In this document: positions 55,120-63,658 of the stretch, in pieces
Layout of the letters: each line of letters opens with the position of its first letter
How positions within the stretch are numbered: the stretch's first letter is position 1
Assembly (NCBI GenBank): GCA_001931535.1
Contig: CP016211.1
Span: forward strand, 2,074,501-2,138,500
DNA length: 64,000 nt
Reading direction: 5' to 3'
DNA from: Minicystis rosea
Lineage (GTDB): Bacteria; Myxococcota_A; Polyangia; Polyangiales; Polyangiaceae
The notes under the pieces: generated by a model
What the model saw: only the letters and a program-made list of their open reading frames with translations
Database searches by the model: none
What the model was told of the DNA's origin: nothing
Position numbers and translations under genes: made by a program

Positions 55120-58100
55120 ATGCAGCCTACGTCCTCTCCCGATCTTCGCCCTGCGCCTCGCTCCGACGCCCATCCGCCTGCAAACAGCCTGCAAACGGAC
55201 TTCTCCGAGTGGATCGCCGCCACCCGCGATCCGGCCGAGCTCGTGCTGGGGGAGCCGGGCTTCTCGTATCCCGATCTCTTCGATCCGGCGCGTCTCGCCG
55301 AGCTGACTGCGCGCTTCGACGACTTCTTCCGCGCGGCTGATCCGGACGCGTACGCTCGCTTCGCCGAGTACCGCGCGTGCAAAGGGGAGGGGATGAAGGC
55401 CGAGGCCGTGTCGGAGGCGCTGCTCGCCGGCGCGCCCTCGCTCGCTCGCTTCGTCGCTCGCTTGTTCGGGGTCGAGGGCGAGGTCTCCGCGCAGATGGAA
55501 GGCGCGAAGAGCCGGCAGATCCTCTGGGACTTCAAGAAGGAGTTCGCGAAGAAGCGGCTCTTCAAGGCGACCGCGGGATCGAGCTGGAAGGGCAGCGCGG
55601 TCGACGCGGCCCACGTCGCGCGGCGCACGCTCGTGGCCTTGGGCGCGCCCACGTCGCTCCTCGACAGCGGATCCGACGACGAAGAGATCGCCGTGGCCCG
55701 CGCGGTGATGCTGCTGCACGAGGTCGACGACACGGCCCGCAAGGTGGCCAAGGCCGGCGGCGCGAAGTGGACGGACGAGCTCCGCGAGCGCGCGGGCAAG
55801 GTGCGCGCATCGCTCGCCGAGGGCGGCGGCGCGGAGATCTCCGACGACGGCCAGCTCGCCGCGTACGCGATGGACGCCGTCGAGGCGTGGCTCGGCGGGC
55901 GCCGCAAGGATCATCACGATCCCGCCCGCCGCTGGCCTTCGCTCAAGGCGCCGCACAACCTCGATCACCAGAACTTGGTGCAGCTCCGCCGGCCCGACGC
56001 GAAGGTGCCCGAGCTCTTCGTCGGCCCCGCCGAGGAGATGCGCCGCCGTGACGGCTTCGCGCTCACCGATCGGCGCAGCGGCCCGCGCGCGGTCGAGAGC
56101 GAGGTCGACTACTGCCTCTATTGCCACGATCGCGACAAGGACTCGTGCTCGAAGGGCCTGCGCGACAACAAGACGGGCGCCATCAAGCCGAACCCGCTCG
56201 GCGTGCCGCTCCTCGGCTGCCCGCTCGAAGAGAAGATCAGCGAGATGCACACCATGCGGCGCGAAGGCGACAGCCTCGCGGCCATCGCGCTCGTGTGCGT
56301 CGACAACCCGATGCTCCCGGGCACGGGTCACCGCATCTGCAACGACTGCATGAAGGCCTGCGTCTTCCAGAAGCAGGACCCGGTCAACATCCCCGAGATC
56401 GAGACGGCCGTCCTCACCGACGTGCTCGGGCTCCCTTGGGGCTTCGAGATCTACGGCCTCCTCACGCGATGGAACCCGCTCAACGTGAAGCGGCCGCACG
56501 CGCTCCCGTACAACGGCAAGAACGTGCTCGTCGTCGGCCTCGGGCCCGCGGGCTACACGCTCGCGCATCACCTCACCGCCGAGGGCTTCGCGGTGGTGGG
56601 CGTCGACGGTCTGCGCATCGAGCCGCTCCCCGTCGAGCTCACGGGCAGCGAGGATCGATCGCCGCGCCCCATCCGTGATTTCAAGAAGCTCTACGTCGAG
56701 CTCGACGAGCGCGTGCTCCTCGGCTTCGGCGGCGTGAGCGAGTACGGCATCACGGTTCGCTGGGACAAGAACTTCCTCACCGTCCTCTACGTGACGCTCG
56801 CGCGGCAGCGCCTCCTCCGCATGTACGGCGGCGTTCGCTTCGGCGGCACCGTGGCGCTCGAGGACGCGTGGCGCCTCGGCTTCGATCACGTGGCCATCGC
56901 GGCCGGCGCGGGTCGGCCCACCATCATCCCGCTCAAGAACAACATCGCGCGCGGCGTGCGCAAGGCCAGCGACTTCCTCATGGCCCTGCAGCTCACCGGC
57001 GCGTACAAGCGCTCGGCCTTGGCGAACCTGCAGGTGCGCCTGCCCGCCATCGTCATCGGCGGCGGCCTCACCGCCATCGACACCGCGACCGAGCTGCTCG
57101 CGTACTACATCGTGCAGGTCGAGAAGACGGCCGATCGCATCGACACGCTCGTCGCCGAGCGCGGCGAGGCCGCGGTCATGGCCATGTTCGACGAAGAGGA
57201 GCGCGAGTTCCTCACCGAGCAGCGCCGCCACGCGGCCGAGGTGCGCGAGGAGCGCGCTCTCGCGGCGAAGGAGGGCCGCGCGCCCAACTTCCCGCCGATG
57301 CTGGAGCGTTGGGGCGGCGTCTCGCTCATCTACCGCAAGCGCCTCGCCGACTCGCCCGCGTACCGCTTGAACCACGAAGAGGTCATCAAGTCGCTCGAAG
57401 AGGGCGTGCTCTACGTCGAGAACATGGCCCCGGTCGAGGCCGTGGTGGACGAGCGCGGCGCGGTGAAGGCCATGACCTTCGAGCGCCAGGTGGTCGTCGA
57501 CGGCAAGTGGAAGAACAGCGGCGAGATCGTCGAGTTCCCCGCGCGCACGGTGTGCGTGGCCGCGGGCACGAGCCCCAACGTCATGTACGAGAAGGAGAAG
57601 CCCGGGGCCTTCGTCTTCGACAAGTGGAAGCAGTTCTTCCAGGCGCACAGCGCGGTCGTCGACGACGACGGCAAGCTCGTGGTCACGCCCGCCGAGCCCA
57701 AGGACGGTTTCTTCACGAGCTACAACGACGGCAAGCACGCGGTCAGCTACTACGGCGACAACCACCCGTACTACGCGGGCAGCGTCGTGAAGGCGATGGC
57801 CAGCGCCAAGGACGCGTATCCGAGCGTGGTCGCGCTCTTCCGGCACGACATCGCGCGCCTCGGCGAGGAGCCGCAGGCGGCGCGCGACGCGCGGAGGCGG
57901 GCGCTCTTCGAGAAGCTCGATGACGAGCTCGTCGCCGTCGTGCACGAGGTCAAGCGCCTCACCTCGACCATCGTCGAGGTGGTGGTGCGCGCGCCCGCGG
58001 CCGCGCGCGGGTTCGAGCCTGGGCAGTTCTACCGGCTGCAGAACTTCGAGGTCCTCTCGCCCATGGTCGATGGGACGCGCCTCGCGATGGAGGGCCTCGC

Positions 58101-58905
58101 GCTCACCGGCGCGTGGGTCGACAAGGAGAAGGGCCTGCTCTCGATGATCGCGCTGGAGATGGGCGCTTCGAGCCGCATGCTCGCCTCGCTCACGCCCGGC
58201 GAGCGCGTCATCGTCATGGGCCCGACGGGCACGCCCACCGAGATCCCGGAGCAGGAGACGGTGCTCCTCGCGGGCGGCGGCCTCGGCAACGCGGTGCTCT
58301 TCTCGATCGCGCGGGCCCTCAAGGCCAAGGGCGATCGCGTCGTGTACTTCGCCGGCTATCGCAACGGCGCCGACCTCTTCAAGCAGGATGACATCGAGGT
58401 CGCCACCGATCAGGTCATCTGGTGCACCGACGGCGGCGTCGAGATCGCGCCGCGCCGCCCGCAGGATCGGCACTTCCGCGGCAACATCGTGCAAGCGATG
58501 GTGGCTTATGCGGAGGGGCGCCTCGGCGGCGAGGAGATCAAGCTCTCCGAGGTGAAGCGCATCATCGCCATCGGCTCCGATCGCATGATGAACGCGGTGC
58601 GCGAGGCGCGGCACGGCATCCTCGCGCCGCACCTCGATCCGAAGCACGTCGGCATCGGCAGCATCAACTCGCCGATGCAGTGCATGATGAAGGAGGTCTG
58701 CGCGCAGTGCCTCCAGAAGCACGTCGATCCGGAGACCGGCAAAGAGACCATCATCTTCACCTGCATGAACCAGGATCAGGAGCTCGATAAGGTCGACTTC
58801 AAGAACCTGAACGCTCGGCTCCGGCAGAACACGGTGCAGGAGAAGATCGCCAACGCCTGGTTCGATCGGCTCATCGAGAAGCGGCCCGATCTGCGCCGCG
58901 TGTAG
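55120..58905 (+). CDS. Giant Fe-S / FAD / PyrK-like oxidoreductase
   Basis: 1261 residues. Residues 1-310 helical, unassigned. Fe-S-binding region with Cys332-x2-Cys335, Cys343, Cys367, Cys407, Cys410 and Cys414 (CLYCHDRDKDSC, CNDCMKAC). Residues 470-930: GltD-like FAD/NAD(P) reductase with GLGPAGY (from 473) and GGGLTAID (from 647). Residues 945-1215: ferredoxin-reductase/PyrK module with GQFYRLQ (968), GGGLGNA (1052) and a 2Fe-2S cluster Cys1188, Cys1194, Cys1197, Cys1215. All electron-transfer parts are in one cytoplasmic chain. Similar fused proteins occur in Proteobacteria. Substrate not known. Confidence 0.8.
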   Translation: MQPTSSPDLRPAPRSDAHPPANSLQTDFSEWIAATRDPAELVLGEPGFSYPDLFDPARLAELTARFDDFFRAADPDAYARFAEYRACKGEGMKAEAVSEALLAGAPSLARFVARLFGVEGEVSAQMEGAKSRQILWDFKKEFAKKRLFKATAGSSWKGSAVDAAHVARRTLVALGAPTSLLDSGSDDEEIAVARAVMLLHEVDDTARKVAKAGGAKWTDELRERAGKVRASLAEGGGAEISDDGQLAAYAMDAVEAWLGGRRKDHHDPARRWPSLKAPHNLDHQNLVQLRRPDAKVPELFVGPAEEMRRRDGFALTDRRSGPRAVESEVDYCLYCHDRDKDSCSKGLRDNKTGAIKPNPLGVPLLGCPLEEKISEMHTMRREGDSLAAIALVCVDNPMLPGTGHRICNDCMKACVFQKQDPVNIPEIETAVLTDVLGLPWGFEIYGLLTRWNPLNVKRPHALPYNGKNVLVVGLGPAGYTLAHHLTAEGFAVVGVDGLRIEPLPVELTGSEDRSPRPIRDFKKLYVELDERVLLGFGGVSEYGITVRWDKNFLTVLYVTLARQRLLRMYGGVRFGGTVALEDAWRLGFDHVAIAAGAGRPTIIPLKNNIARGVRKASDFLMALQLTGAYKRSALANLQVRLPAIVIGGGLTAIDTATELLAYYIVQVEKTADRIDTLVAERGEAAVMAMFDEEEREFLTEQRRHAAEVREERALAAKEGRAPNFPPMLERWGGVSLIYRKRLADSPAYRLNHEEVIKSLEEGVLYVENMAPVEAVVDERGAVKAMTFERQVVVDGKWKNSGEIVEFPARTVCVAAGTSPNVMYEKEKPGAFVFDKWKQFFQAHSAVVDDDGKLVVTPAEPKDGFFTSYNDGKHAVSYYGDNHPYYAGSVVKAMASAKDAYPSVVALFRHDIARLGEEPQAARDARRRALFEKLDDELVAVVHEVKRLTSTIVEVVVRAPAAARGFEPGQFYRLQNFEVLSPMVDGTRLAMEGLALTGAWVDKEKGLLSMIALEMGASSRMLASLTPGERVIVMGPTGTPTEIPEQETVLLAGGGLGNAVLFSIARALKAKGDRVVYFAGYRNGADLFKQDDIEVATDQVIWCTDGGVEIAPRRPQDRHFRGNIVQAMVAYAEGRLGGEEIKLSEVKRIIAIGSDRMMNAVREARHGILAPHLDPKHVGIGSINSPMQCMMKEVCAQCLQKHVDPETGKETIIFTCMNQDQELDKVDFKNLNARLRQNTVQEKIANAWFDRLIEKRPDLRRV

Positions 58906-58966
58906 TGGATCGTCGCGATGCGTCGCGCGCCGCAGGAGGGGCGCGCGGCGCGTCGATCGATGATCC

Positions 58967-59839
58967 TCAGAACTTCCCGCCGAGGCTGATGCGGACGGTC
59001 CTGAGATGGCCCTTGTCGAACGCCGGCCCGAAGGGCCCGTCGACGGGCATGAGCAGCCCGAGGCGCGCATAGAACCCGGCGCCACGGGGCTCGTAGCCCA
59101 CGAATGGCTCCATCGCCACCTGGGCGCGGTCCGCCGCTCCGAAGCCGGAGCTCAGATCGGTGAGCGCGAAGACAGCCTGGAAACGCAGGCCGCCGCCGAG
59201 GCCGAACGGCGCTCGGCCCTCGATCTCGTCGGCGTGCTCCAAGAGCACGTATGGGCCTCGATCGGGTGCACCCTCGAGGACGTTCACGAGGATCGAAGGC
59301 GTGAGCGCGCCCCGATAATAGAAGTACTTCGCGAAGTGGACCTCGGCGCCCAACGGGACGCGGATGAAGAGCGTGCCCGGATAGAGCCGGTGGAGGTCGT
59401 AGAGGCCGCGTGTCGAAGCGCCCGCGATCATCGTCGCGACGACGTCGGGGCTCGCGTAGTCGAAGTTGTAGCGGGTGGGGACGGAGATGCCGAGGCCGCC
59501 GTAGAGGGCCGCGTTCCGATCGATCTTGAAGAAGCCATGTCCGCCGAGGGTGATGTTGCCGAACACCGCGCGTGGATCGCCGAGGCTCGAGTCGGTGGGC
59601 CCGGCGACGGCCCAGGGGACATCGAAATCGAGCATGAAATGCGGGGTGACCTCGACCTGGGCCGTGACGCCCATGGCGGCCGCGACGACGTTCCCCGTCG
59701 CCCAGATGTCGGTCGTGAGCCCGATTCGCATCCCCTCGGCCTGGGACTCGAAGGCATCATGATGACGTGTTTGCGCGGCGGCGCTCGAGGCGATGGTCAT
59801 CGCCAAGAGCGTCGTCGTGACGAGGGCTCGAGCATGCAT
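58967..59839 (-). CDS. Secreted outer-membrane beta-barrel-like protein
   Basis: 290 residues from ATG 59839, giving a signal peptide cleaved after SSAAA (about residue 23). The mature part alternates hydrophobic and polar residues with many aromatic residues (RIGLTTDIWATGNVV, FFKIDRNAALYGGLGISVP, FYARLGLLMPVDGPFG) and ends with LGGKF, a C-terminal Phe typical of outer-membrane barrels. No family recognised. Three operator-like dyads lie upstream. Confidence 0.65.
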   Translation of the reverse strand: MHARALVTTTLLAMTIASSAAAQTRHHDAFESQAEGMRIGLTTDIWATGNVVAAAMGVTAQVEVTPHFMLDFDVPWAVAGPTDSSLGDPRAVFGNITLGGHGFFKIDRNAALYGGLGISVPTRYNFDYASPDVVATMIAGASTRGLYDLHRLYPGTLFIRVPLGAEVHFAKYFYYRGALTPSILVNVLEGAPDRGPYVLLEHADEIEGRAPFGLGGGLRFQAVFALTDLSSGFGAADRAQVAMEPFVGYEPRGAGFYARLGLLMPVDGPFGPAFDKGHLRTVRISLGGKF

Positions 59840-60173
59840 AGGAATAAGGAACCTCCGGCGCCGAGTATACGGATCCACGCGCGTCGATGTCGCTTCGAAA
59901 AGAAGCCCGACACACGCGTGAGCCGACTGTGAATCGGAGTCACACCGGAGGCGCGATGCATGCGAGTGAGCCCGCCGTCGATTGGAGTCAGCCGGGGCGG
60001 TTACGTAGGGAGACCGTGAATCGGAGTCACACGGGCGCCGGGATCATACCGATCCCGGCGCCATCGATCCTCGTCGAGTTGGCTCGTCATCGTCCACTCG
60101 GCCGCTCACGCCGATGGACGCCCAGAATCCTCGCTCGCGACGTCACGAGGACCGCTGAGCGCGTCGCTCGCCG
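59840..60173. other. Spacer with repeated dyads, no gene seen
   Basis: 334 bp between the barrel gene start and the end of the 60174 gene. Apart from the three dyads listed separately nothing is recognised. Confidence 0.5.
59928..60033. promoter_or_regulatory. Operator-like dyad repeats
   Basis: The 15-mer gtgaatcggagtcac (GTGA-N7-TCAC) occurs at 59930-59944 and again at 60017-60031, each followed by ac(c/g)gg; a degenerate copy gattggagtcagcc is at 59980-59993. They lie 91-192 bp upstream of the leftward barrel gene. Repeated symmetrical sites suggest a transcription factor, unlike CRP whose arms are six bases apart. Confidence 0.6.
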
Positions 60174-60764
60174 TCACTGGCAAACGTTGTTGTAGCAGTT
60201 GCTGCTGGTGCAGTCGGCGTCGTACTCGCAGCCGTCGCCCTTGTCGTTCCCGGTGCAGCAGTTGTTGTAGCAATTGTTGCTGGTGCAGTCGGCGTCGTAC
60301 TCGCAGGGATTGCCCACGTCGTTGCCATAGCACTTGTTCTCGTAACAGTTGCTGCTGGCGCAGTCGGCGTCGTAATCGCACATCGCGCCGTCCCACTCAC
60401 CCGTGCACTGACCGCCACCGCCACCGCCACCGCCGCACTGCGCGGTCGCGTCCTCGACGCAGTCCGAGGGATCGTTGGTGGCGCTCTGCCATTGATCGAA
60501 GCAGCCCTCCGTGCACGTGAAATCGGCGGGCGAGCAGCCTTGCATGCACGCGTCGATGTCGAAGCCGGAGCACTTGTCGAAGCTGGCCTTGTCGGGACAG
60601 CGATAGTTCGTGTCGTTGATGCAGCACGTGAATTTGCTCGAGCTGGTGCCGGCGCCGCTGCCACCATTGCCGCCCTTGCCGTCGTCGCCACCGCTGCTGC
60701 CACAGGCGGCCATGAACGAGAAGAGCGAGAACGAGACCAGCGCGAACAGCTTCTTCGAGAACAT
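60174..60764 (-). CDS. Cys-rich repeat lipoprotein
   Basis: 196 residues from ATG 60764, preceded by GGGGAGA. Lipobox Cys20 (FMAAC). A Gly/Ser linker and a Cys-rich middle region (KFTCCINDTNYRC, ACMQGCSPADFTCTEGC), then a Gly tract and three near-identical units of about 25 residues with the scheme CxYDADCxSxNCYxNxC. The unit DNA is also repeated (ggtgcagtcggcgtcgta). Surface lipoprotein with disulfide repeats. Confidence 0.7.
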   Translation of the reverse strand: MFSKKLFALVSFSLFSFMAACGSSGGDDGKGGNGGSGAGTSSSKFTCCINDTNYRCPDKASFDKCSGFDIDACMQGCSPADFTCTEGCFDQWQSATNDPSDCVEDATAQCGGGGGGGGQCTGEWDGAMCDYDADCASSNCYENKCYGNDVGNPCEYDADCTSNNCYNNCCTGNDKGDGCEYDADCTSSNCYNNVCQ

Positions 60765-61023
60765 TGCGATATCTCCCCTGCGACGCGCGGGTGCGCTCCT
60801 GCGCCCAGCCACGGTCGCGAATCCGAGCGCGGCGGGCGCGGCCTCCGGGCCGTGTCCTCGTCGTGCTCACCGGGGAGACGCCGGCGCGCCCGGCCTGTAA
60901 CACAAAAAGTTTCGCGACCCGGCGGAGGGCCCGAAATCAGCGCTTTCTGGGAGGGAAAGGGGGCCGAGACGTCAGCCCTTCATCGTGGAAGGCCTCGCCG
61001 CTCGGTGAGCGGGGCGTCCCACC

Positions 61024-61821
61024 TCATTCGAAATTCTTCTGCCCTTCGAGGAATGCCCCGGCGATGCCGGCGCTCGGCCACGGGAACGTCTCGACGACCT
61101 CGGTGCCGTCGATGCCCGTGGCTCGGAGGGTGAACGCGCCCGCGCCGAACCCGCTCGCGTCGGTCAGCGTCCCGTCGCCGCCGCGTTCGAGCTCGGCCCA
61201 GTCGGCGTGGTTTGCGCTCTTCACTTCCACCTTGGCGAGCGGGACACGCGCGTTGCGGACCCAAAGGCTCGTCCACCACTCGTTCGATCCGGTTTGGAAT
61301 TCGTACATCATCGGCCCGGTGTCGGGGCAGCGGGCGAATTGCCAGGTCATCTCGCGCGGGTATTCACCGCTGTCGAGGATGGCATAGGCCTCTGGGCTCG
61401 TATCGATGCTGTTGGATGACGTGTCACCGTAGGTGACCACGCGGAGGAGCGCCGATTTGCCCTTTGCGGTCGTGACCCAGATGCAAGCATCGCAATAGCG
61501 CGCCACATCCGGGATTCCGTTCCACAAGCCGGCGAGCAAAACCCCTTCGACGGCTTGCACTTTGGAAGCGTACTTGGTGCCGGGCGCACAGGCGTTGTGG
61601 AAAGCGGATTCGGCATAATCCACGGGGCCGAGGTGGAATTGCCCGCCTTCGTACGGATCACCATAGATGACGAGCGGGCCTCCTCCGGTGCCGGGATCGG
61701 TGACCGTGATGCCCGTCGTCACCGTGGACGAGCCGCCGGTGCCGCCGCTGCCTTCGTTGCTGCCACATGCGCCCGCGAGGAGCATCGCGAGCGCGCCCGA
61801 GACCACCGTTCGAGCATGCAT
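61024..61821 (-). CDS. Bacterial expansin-like lipoprotein
   Basis: 265 residues. Lipobox Cys19 (LLAGAC) and Gly/Thr linker. Residues 60-165 form a double-psi beta barrel (GQFHLGPVDYAESAFHNAC, RVVTYGDTSSNSIDTSPEAY) with Asp140 at the position of the essential Asp of EXLX1-type expansins. Residues 170-262 match the CBM63 second domain: EFQTGSNEWWTSLWVRNARV with aromatic Trp182, Trp183, Trp187. Cys78, Cys110, Cys113 and Cys165 may pair. Expansins loosen cellulose and plant cell walls without hydrolysis; this one is lipid-anchored. Confidence 0.8.
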   Translation of the reverse strand: MHARTVVSGALAMLLAGACGSNEGSGGTGGSSTVTTGITVTDPGTGGGPLVIYGDPYEGGQFHLGPVDYAESAFHNACAPGTKYASKVQAVEGVLLAGLWNGIPDVARYCDACIWVTTAKGKSALLRVVTYGDTSSNSIDTSPEAYAILDSGEYPREMTWQFARCPDTGPMMYEFQTGSNEWWTSLWVRNARVPLAKVEVKSANHADWAELERGGDGTLTDASGFGAGAFTLRATGIDGTEVVETFPWPSAGIAGAFLEGQKNFE

Positions 61822-61869
61822 GCGGGCATGATAGCCGAGCGCGGCCACCCGGCGTCGTCGCGTGTGCCG

Positions 61870-62544
61870 TCAGGGCCCGCCGCGTCCGCGTCCGCCGCGC
61901 CCCCAGCCCGCTTCGATGCGGAGATCGCTGGACCCGCGATAGATCTCCATCTGCTTGGGAGAGAGCACCTCGGCGAGGCGTTGCTCGCTCTCGGCGCGGA
62001 AGGCATCTCGCTGCGCGCGAAAGCCTTCGGGCGAGGACGCGCCCGCGTCCGGATCGCGCAGGCCGCGCATCTTCTCGGCGAGATCCTGCGCGATGCCGAG
62101 CACCTTGGCCTTCTGTTGATCGCTCAGCCCCGCCTGCTCGGTCAATCGATCGGCCCATCGCTGTTGGGCCTGCGTGCGGCGATCCTCGCGCTCGCCCGCG
62201 CGCTCTTGTTGGATCCGATCCAACACGTCGCGCACGCCCGATTCGAAGACGGGATCATCGACCAGCGGCCGCGCGCGCGCCGGCTCGCCGGTGGCAGCGG
62301 GCGCTTCGGCCGCCGCGCGCGGCGGAGGCGCGGAGCGGCGCTGTTGCTGCAGCCGGCTCACCTCCGCTTCGAGCGTCGCGATGCGCGCGGAGAGATCGCC
62401 GTCGTCCTCGGCGCGCACGGTGGCCGCGGCCCGCGGCGCGCGCTCGTGATGGCCCGCGTTGCGGCCGGCGAAGTAGCCACCGCCCAAGCCGCCCAGCGCT
62501 CCAGCCACGAGCGCGAGCCCTAAATCAGCGCGGACGACGCTCAT
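61870..62544 (-). CDS. Membrane-anchored periplasmic protein, LTXXQ (Spy/CpxP)-like
   Basis: 224 residues from ATG 62544. N-terminal Gly-rich hydrophobic helix (ALVAGALGGLGGGYFAG), coiled coil (DLSARIATLEAEVSRLQQQ), Pro/Ala segment, then a helical domain with two LTXXQ-like motifs: GLSDQQKAKVL and VLSPKQMEIY. This layout resembles metal-resistance/Spy-type periplasmic chaperones. Start overlaps the upstream gene's 3' end by 20 bp, so translation is coupled. A stress role is inferred from the motif only. Confidence 0.55.
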   Translation of the reverse strand: MSVVRADLGLALVAGALGGLGGGYFAGRNAGHHERAPRAAATVRAEDDGDLSARIATLEAEVSRLQQQRRSAPPPRAAAEAPAATGEPARARPLVDDPVFESGVRDVLDRIQQERAGEREDRRTQAQQRWADRLTEQAGLSDQQKAKVLGIAQDLAEKMRGLRDPDAGASSPEGFRAQRDAFRAESEQRLAEVLSPKQMEIYRGSSDLRIEAGWGRGGRGRGGP

Positions 62545-63202
62545 CGGTACGCCCCGGTGTCGGCCGCGTGGGCCGGTTGTTGTCGCCGGGTCGATCACGA
62601 TCCCCGGGCTTGTCACGGTCTCGGTCACCGGGCCTGTCGTGATCGCGATCACCGGGCTTGTCACGGTCTCGGTCACCGGGCCTGTTGCGATCACCGGGCT
62701 TGTCGCGATCGCGATCACCGGGTCTGTCGCGATCGCGATCGCCGGGGCGATCACCGGGCCGGTCGCGATCCGCAGGACGAGGCACCGGGCGGGCAGCGGG
62801 GCGGGGGGCCACCCAACGACCGGGCTTGTGCTCCCAGCGGCCATTCACGCGCACCCAGCGCGGCTGTTGGTATTCGTAGCCCGTGCGGCGCGCCTCCCAA
62901 TGGCCCGGCGCCCAAACATACTTGCCGCGATCCTGCTTCCACGTGCCATTGACCCAGAGCTGATCGGTGCTCGGCGGCGTGCCGGGATTCTCGACCTGAG
63001 GTGCGGGCGGCTCTTCCGTGGCGGTCTCGTCGGAGGGACCTTCGATGTCGGCCGCGGGCTCTTCCCCCGCCGGGGCCGCGCCGTTGTCGGGTTGCTGTTG
63101 CGGCTCCGGAGCGTCGTTGTGCGGCCGCCTGCAGCCGCCGGCCGCGGTCACGGCCATCATGGCTGCGAGGATTGCGCCGCGGGAGAGCTTCGTCGTCATC
63201 AT
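62525..63202 (-). CDS. Lipoprotein with WxxGHW motif and PGDRDRDK repeat tail
   Basis: 225 residues; ATG at 63202 (or 63199) with GGAAGG upstream. Lipobox Cys21 (TAAGGC). Pro/Glu linker, then GKYVWAPGHWEARR and WVRVNGRWEHKPGRW, the YXWXXGHW family of periplasmic proteins. The C-terminal third is a highly charged repeat, unit PGDRDRDK/R (8 residues, 24 bp), repeated about eight times. Such tails may bind polyanions. First of a coupled pair with the LTXXQ-like gene. Confidence 0.7.
   Translation of the reverse strand: MMTTKLSRGAILAAMMAVTAAGGCRRPHNDAPEPQQQPDNGAAPAGEEPAADIEGPSDETATEEPPAPQVENPGTPPSTDQLWVNGTWKQDRGKYVWAPGHWEARRTGYEYQQPRWVRVNGRWEHKPGRWVAPRPAARPVPRPADRDRPGDRPGDRDRDRPGDRDRDKPGDRNRPGDRDRDKPGDRDHDRPGDRDRDKPGDRDRPGDNNRPTRPTPGRTDERRPR
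62596..62780. repeat. 24/48-bp tandem repeats within the lipoprotein gene
   Basis: The stretch coding for the PGDRDRDK repeat is built of units such as ccgggcttgtcacggtctcgg; identical 34-bp segments start at 62604 and 62652, 48 bp apart. All unit lengths are multiples of three, so the number of repeats can change without shifting frame. Confidence 0.8.
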
Positions 63203-63658
63203 GGTCCTTCCAGATCGAGCCCCCTGGGTGAGGGGCCGGCCTCGAGCCGGCCCCTCGGTGCGGCGTATCGCAACGCTCATGCCTGCTTCGCGATCGTGGA
63301 TTCGCGGGCCATTTTGCGAAGCACGGTCATCTTCCCCCACGGGCCACGGGGGCCTGACTCATTTCCAGACAAGCCTTTGCCTGAAAACCGGACAGCGCTG
63401 CCGGCGCATCGCGGCGCCGACGCCTCCTCGCGACCCCGGCGATCGAGCATCCGGTGAGGGCTCGACGACGCGCGAAATGAAGCTCGGCGCGCTCTCCAGC
63501 ATGGTCGGGCCGCAGCCGCCGGCGGCGCCGCGCAGCGTCACCGGATGTGGCCATTCTCACAAGGGCGTCGCCGTGCCCGCGCCCATTGTTGGGGGGCGAT
63601 GGCATGATGGCTTGCGTGCACCGCCGACCACGGCGACCATCCGGGGCGGAGGACGACG
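63203..63658. other. Divergent intergenic region, no gene seen
   Basis: 456 bp between the leftward 63202 start and the rightward 63659 start. No frame with coding character. A perfect 11-bp stem hairpin is at 63230-63256. Confidence 0.5.
63230..63256 (-). promoter_or_regulatory. GC-rich hairpin in the leader of the 63202 gene
   Basis: gaggggccggc (63230-63240) pairs with gccggcccctc (63246-63256), loop ctcga, 27 bp upstream of the leftward ATG. A 5'-leader structure or an attenuator-like site; no T-run. Confidence 0.55.

Noticed and set aside
54641..55306. 221-residue protein upstream of the oxidoreductase
   Set aside because: Its basic KAR/RKK sequence comes from cgcaaag-type repeats and it overlaps the real start of the next gene in another frame.
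54829..59085. 1418-codon frame on the minus strand opposite the oxidoreductase gene
   Set aside because: It is a mirror of the GC-rich codon pattern of the plus-strand gene: the protein is dominated by Arg, His, Glu, Ala and Leu with no domain, while the plus strand encodes recognisable cofactor motifs.
59928..60033. CRP sites
   Set aside because: The arms GTGA and TCAC are separated by seven rather than six bases, so only an operator-like label is kept.
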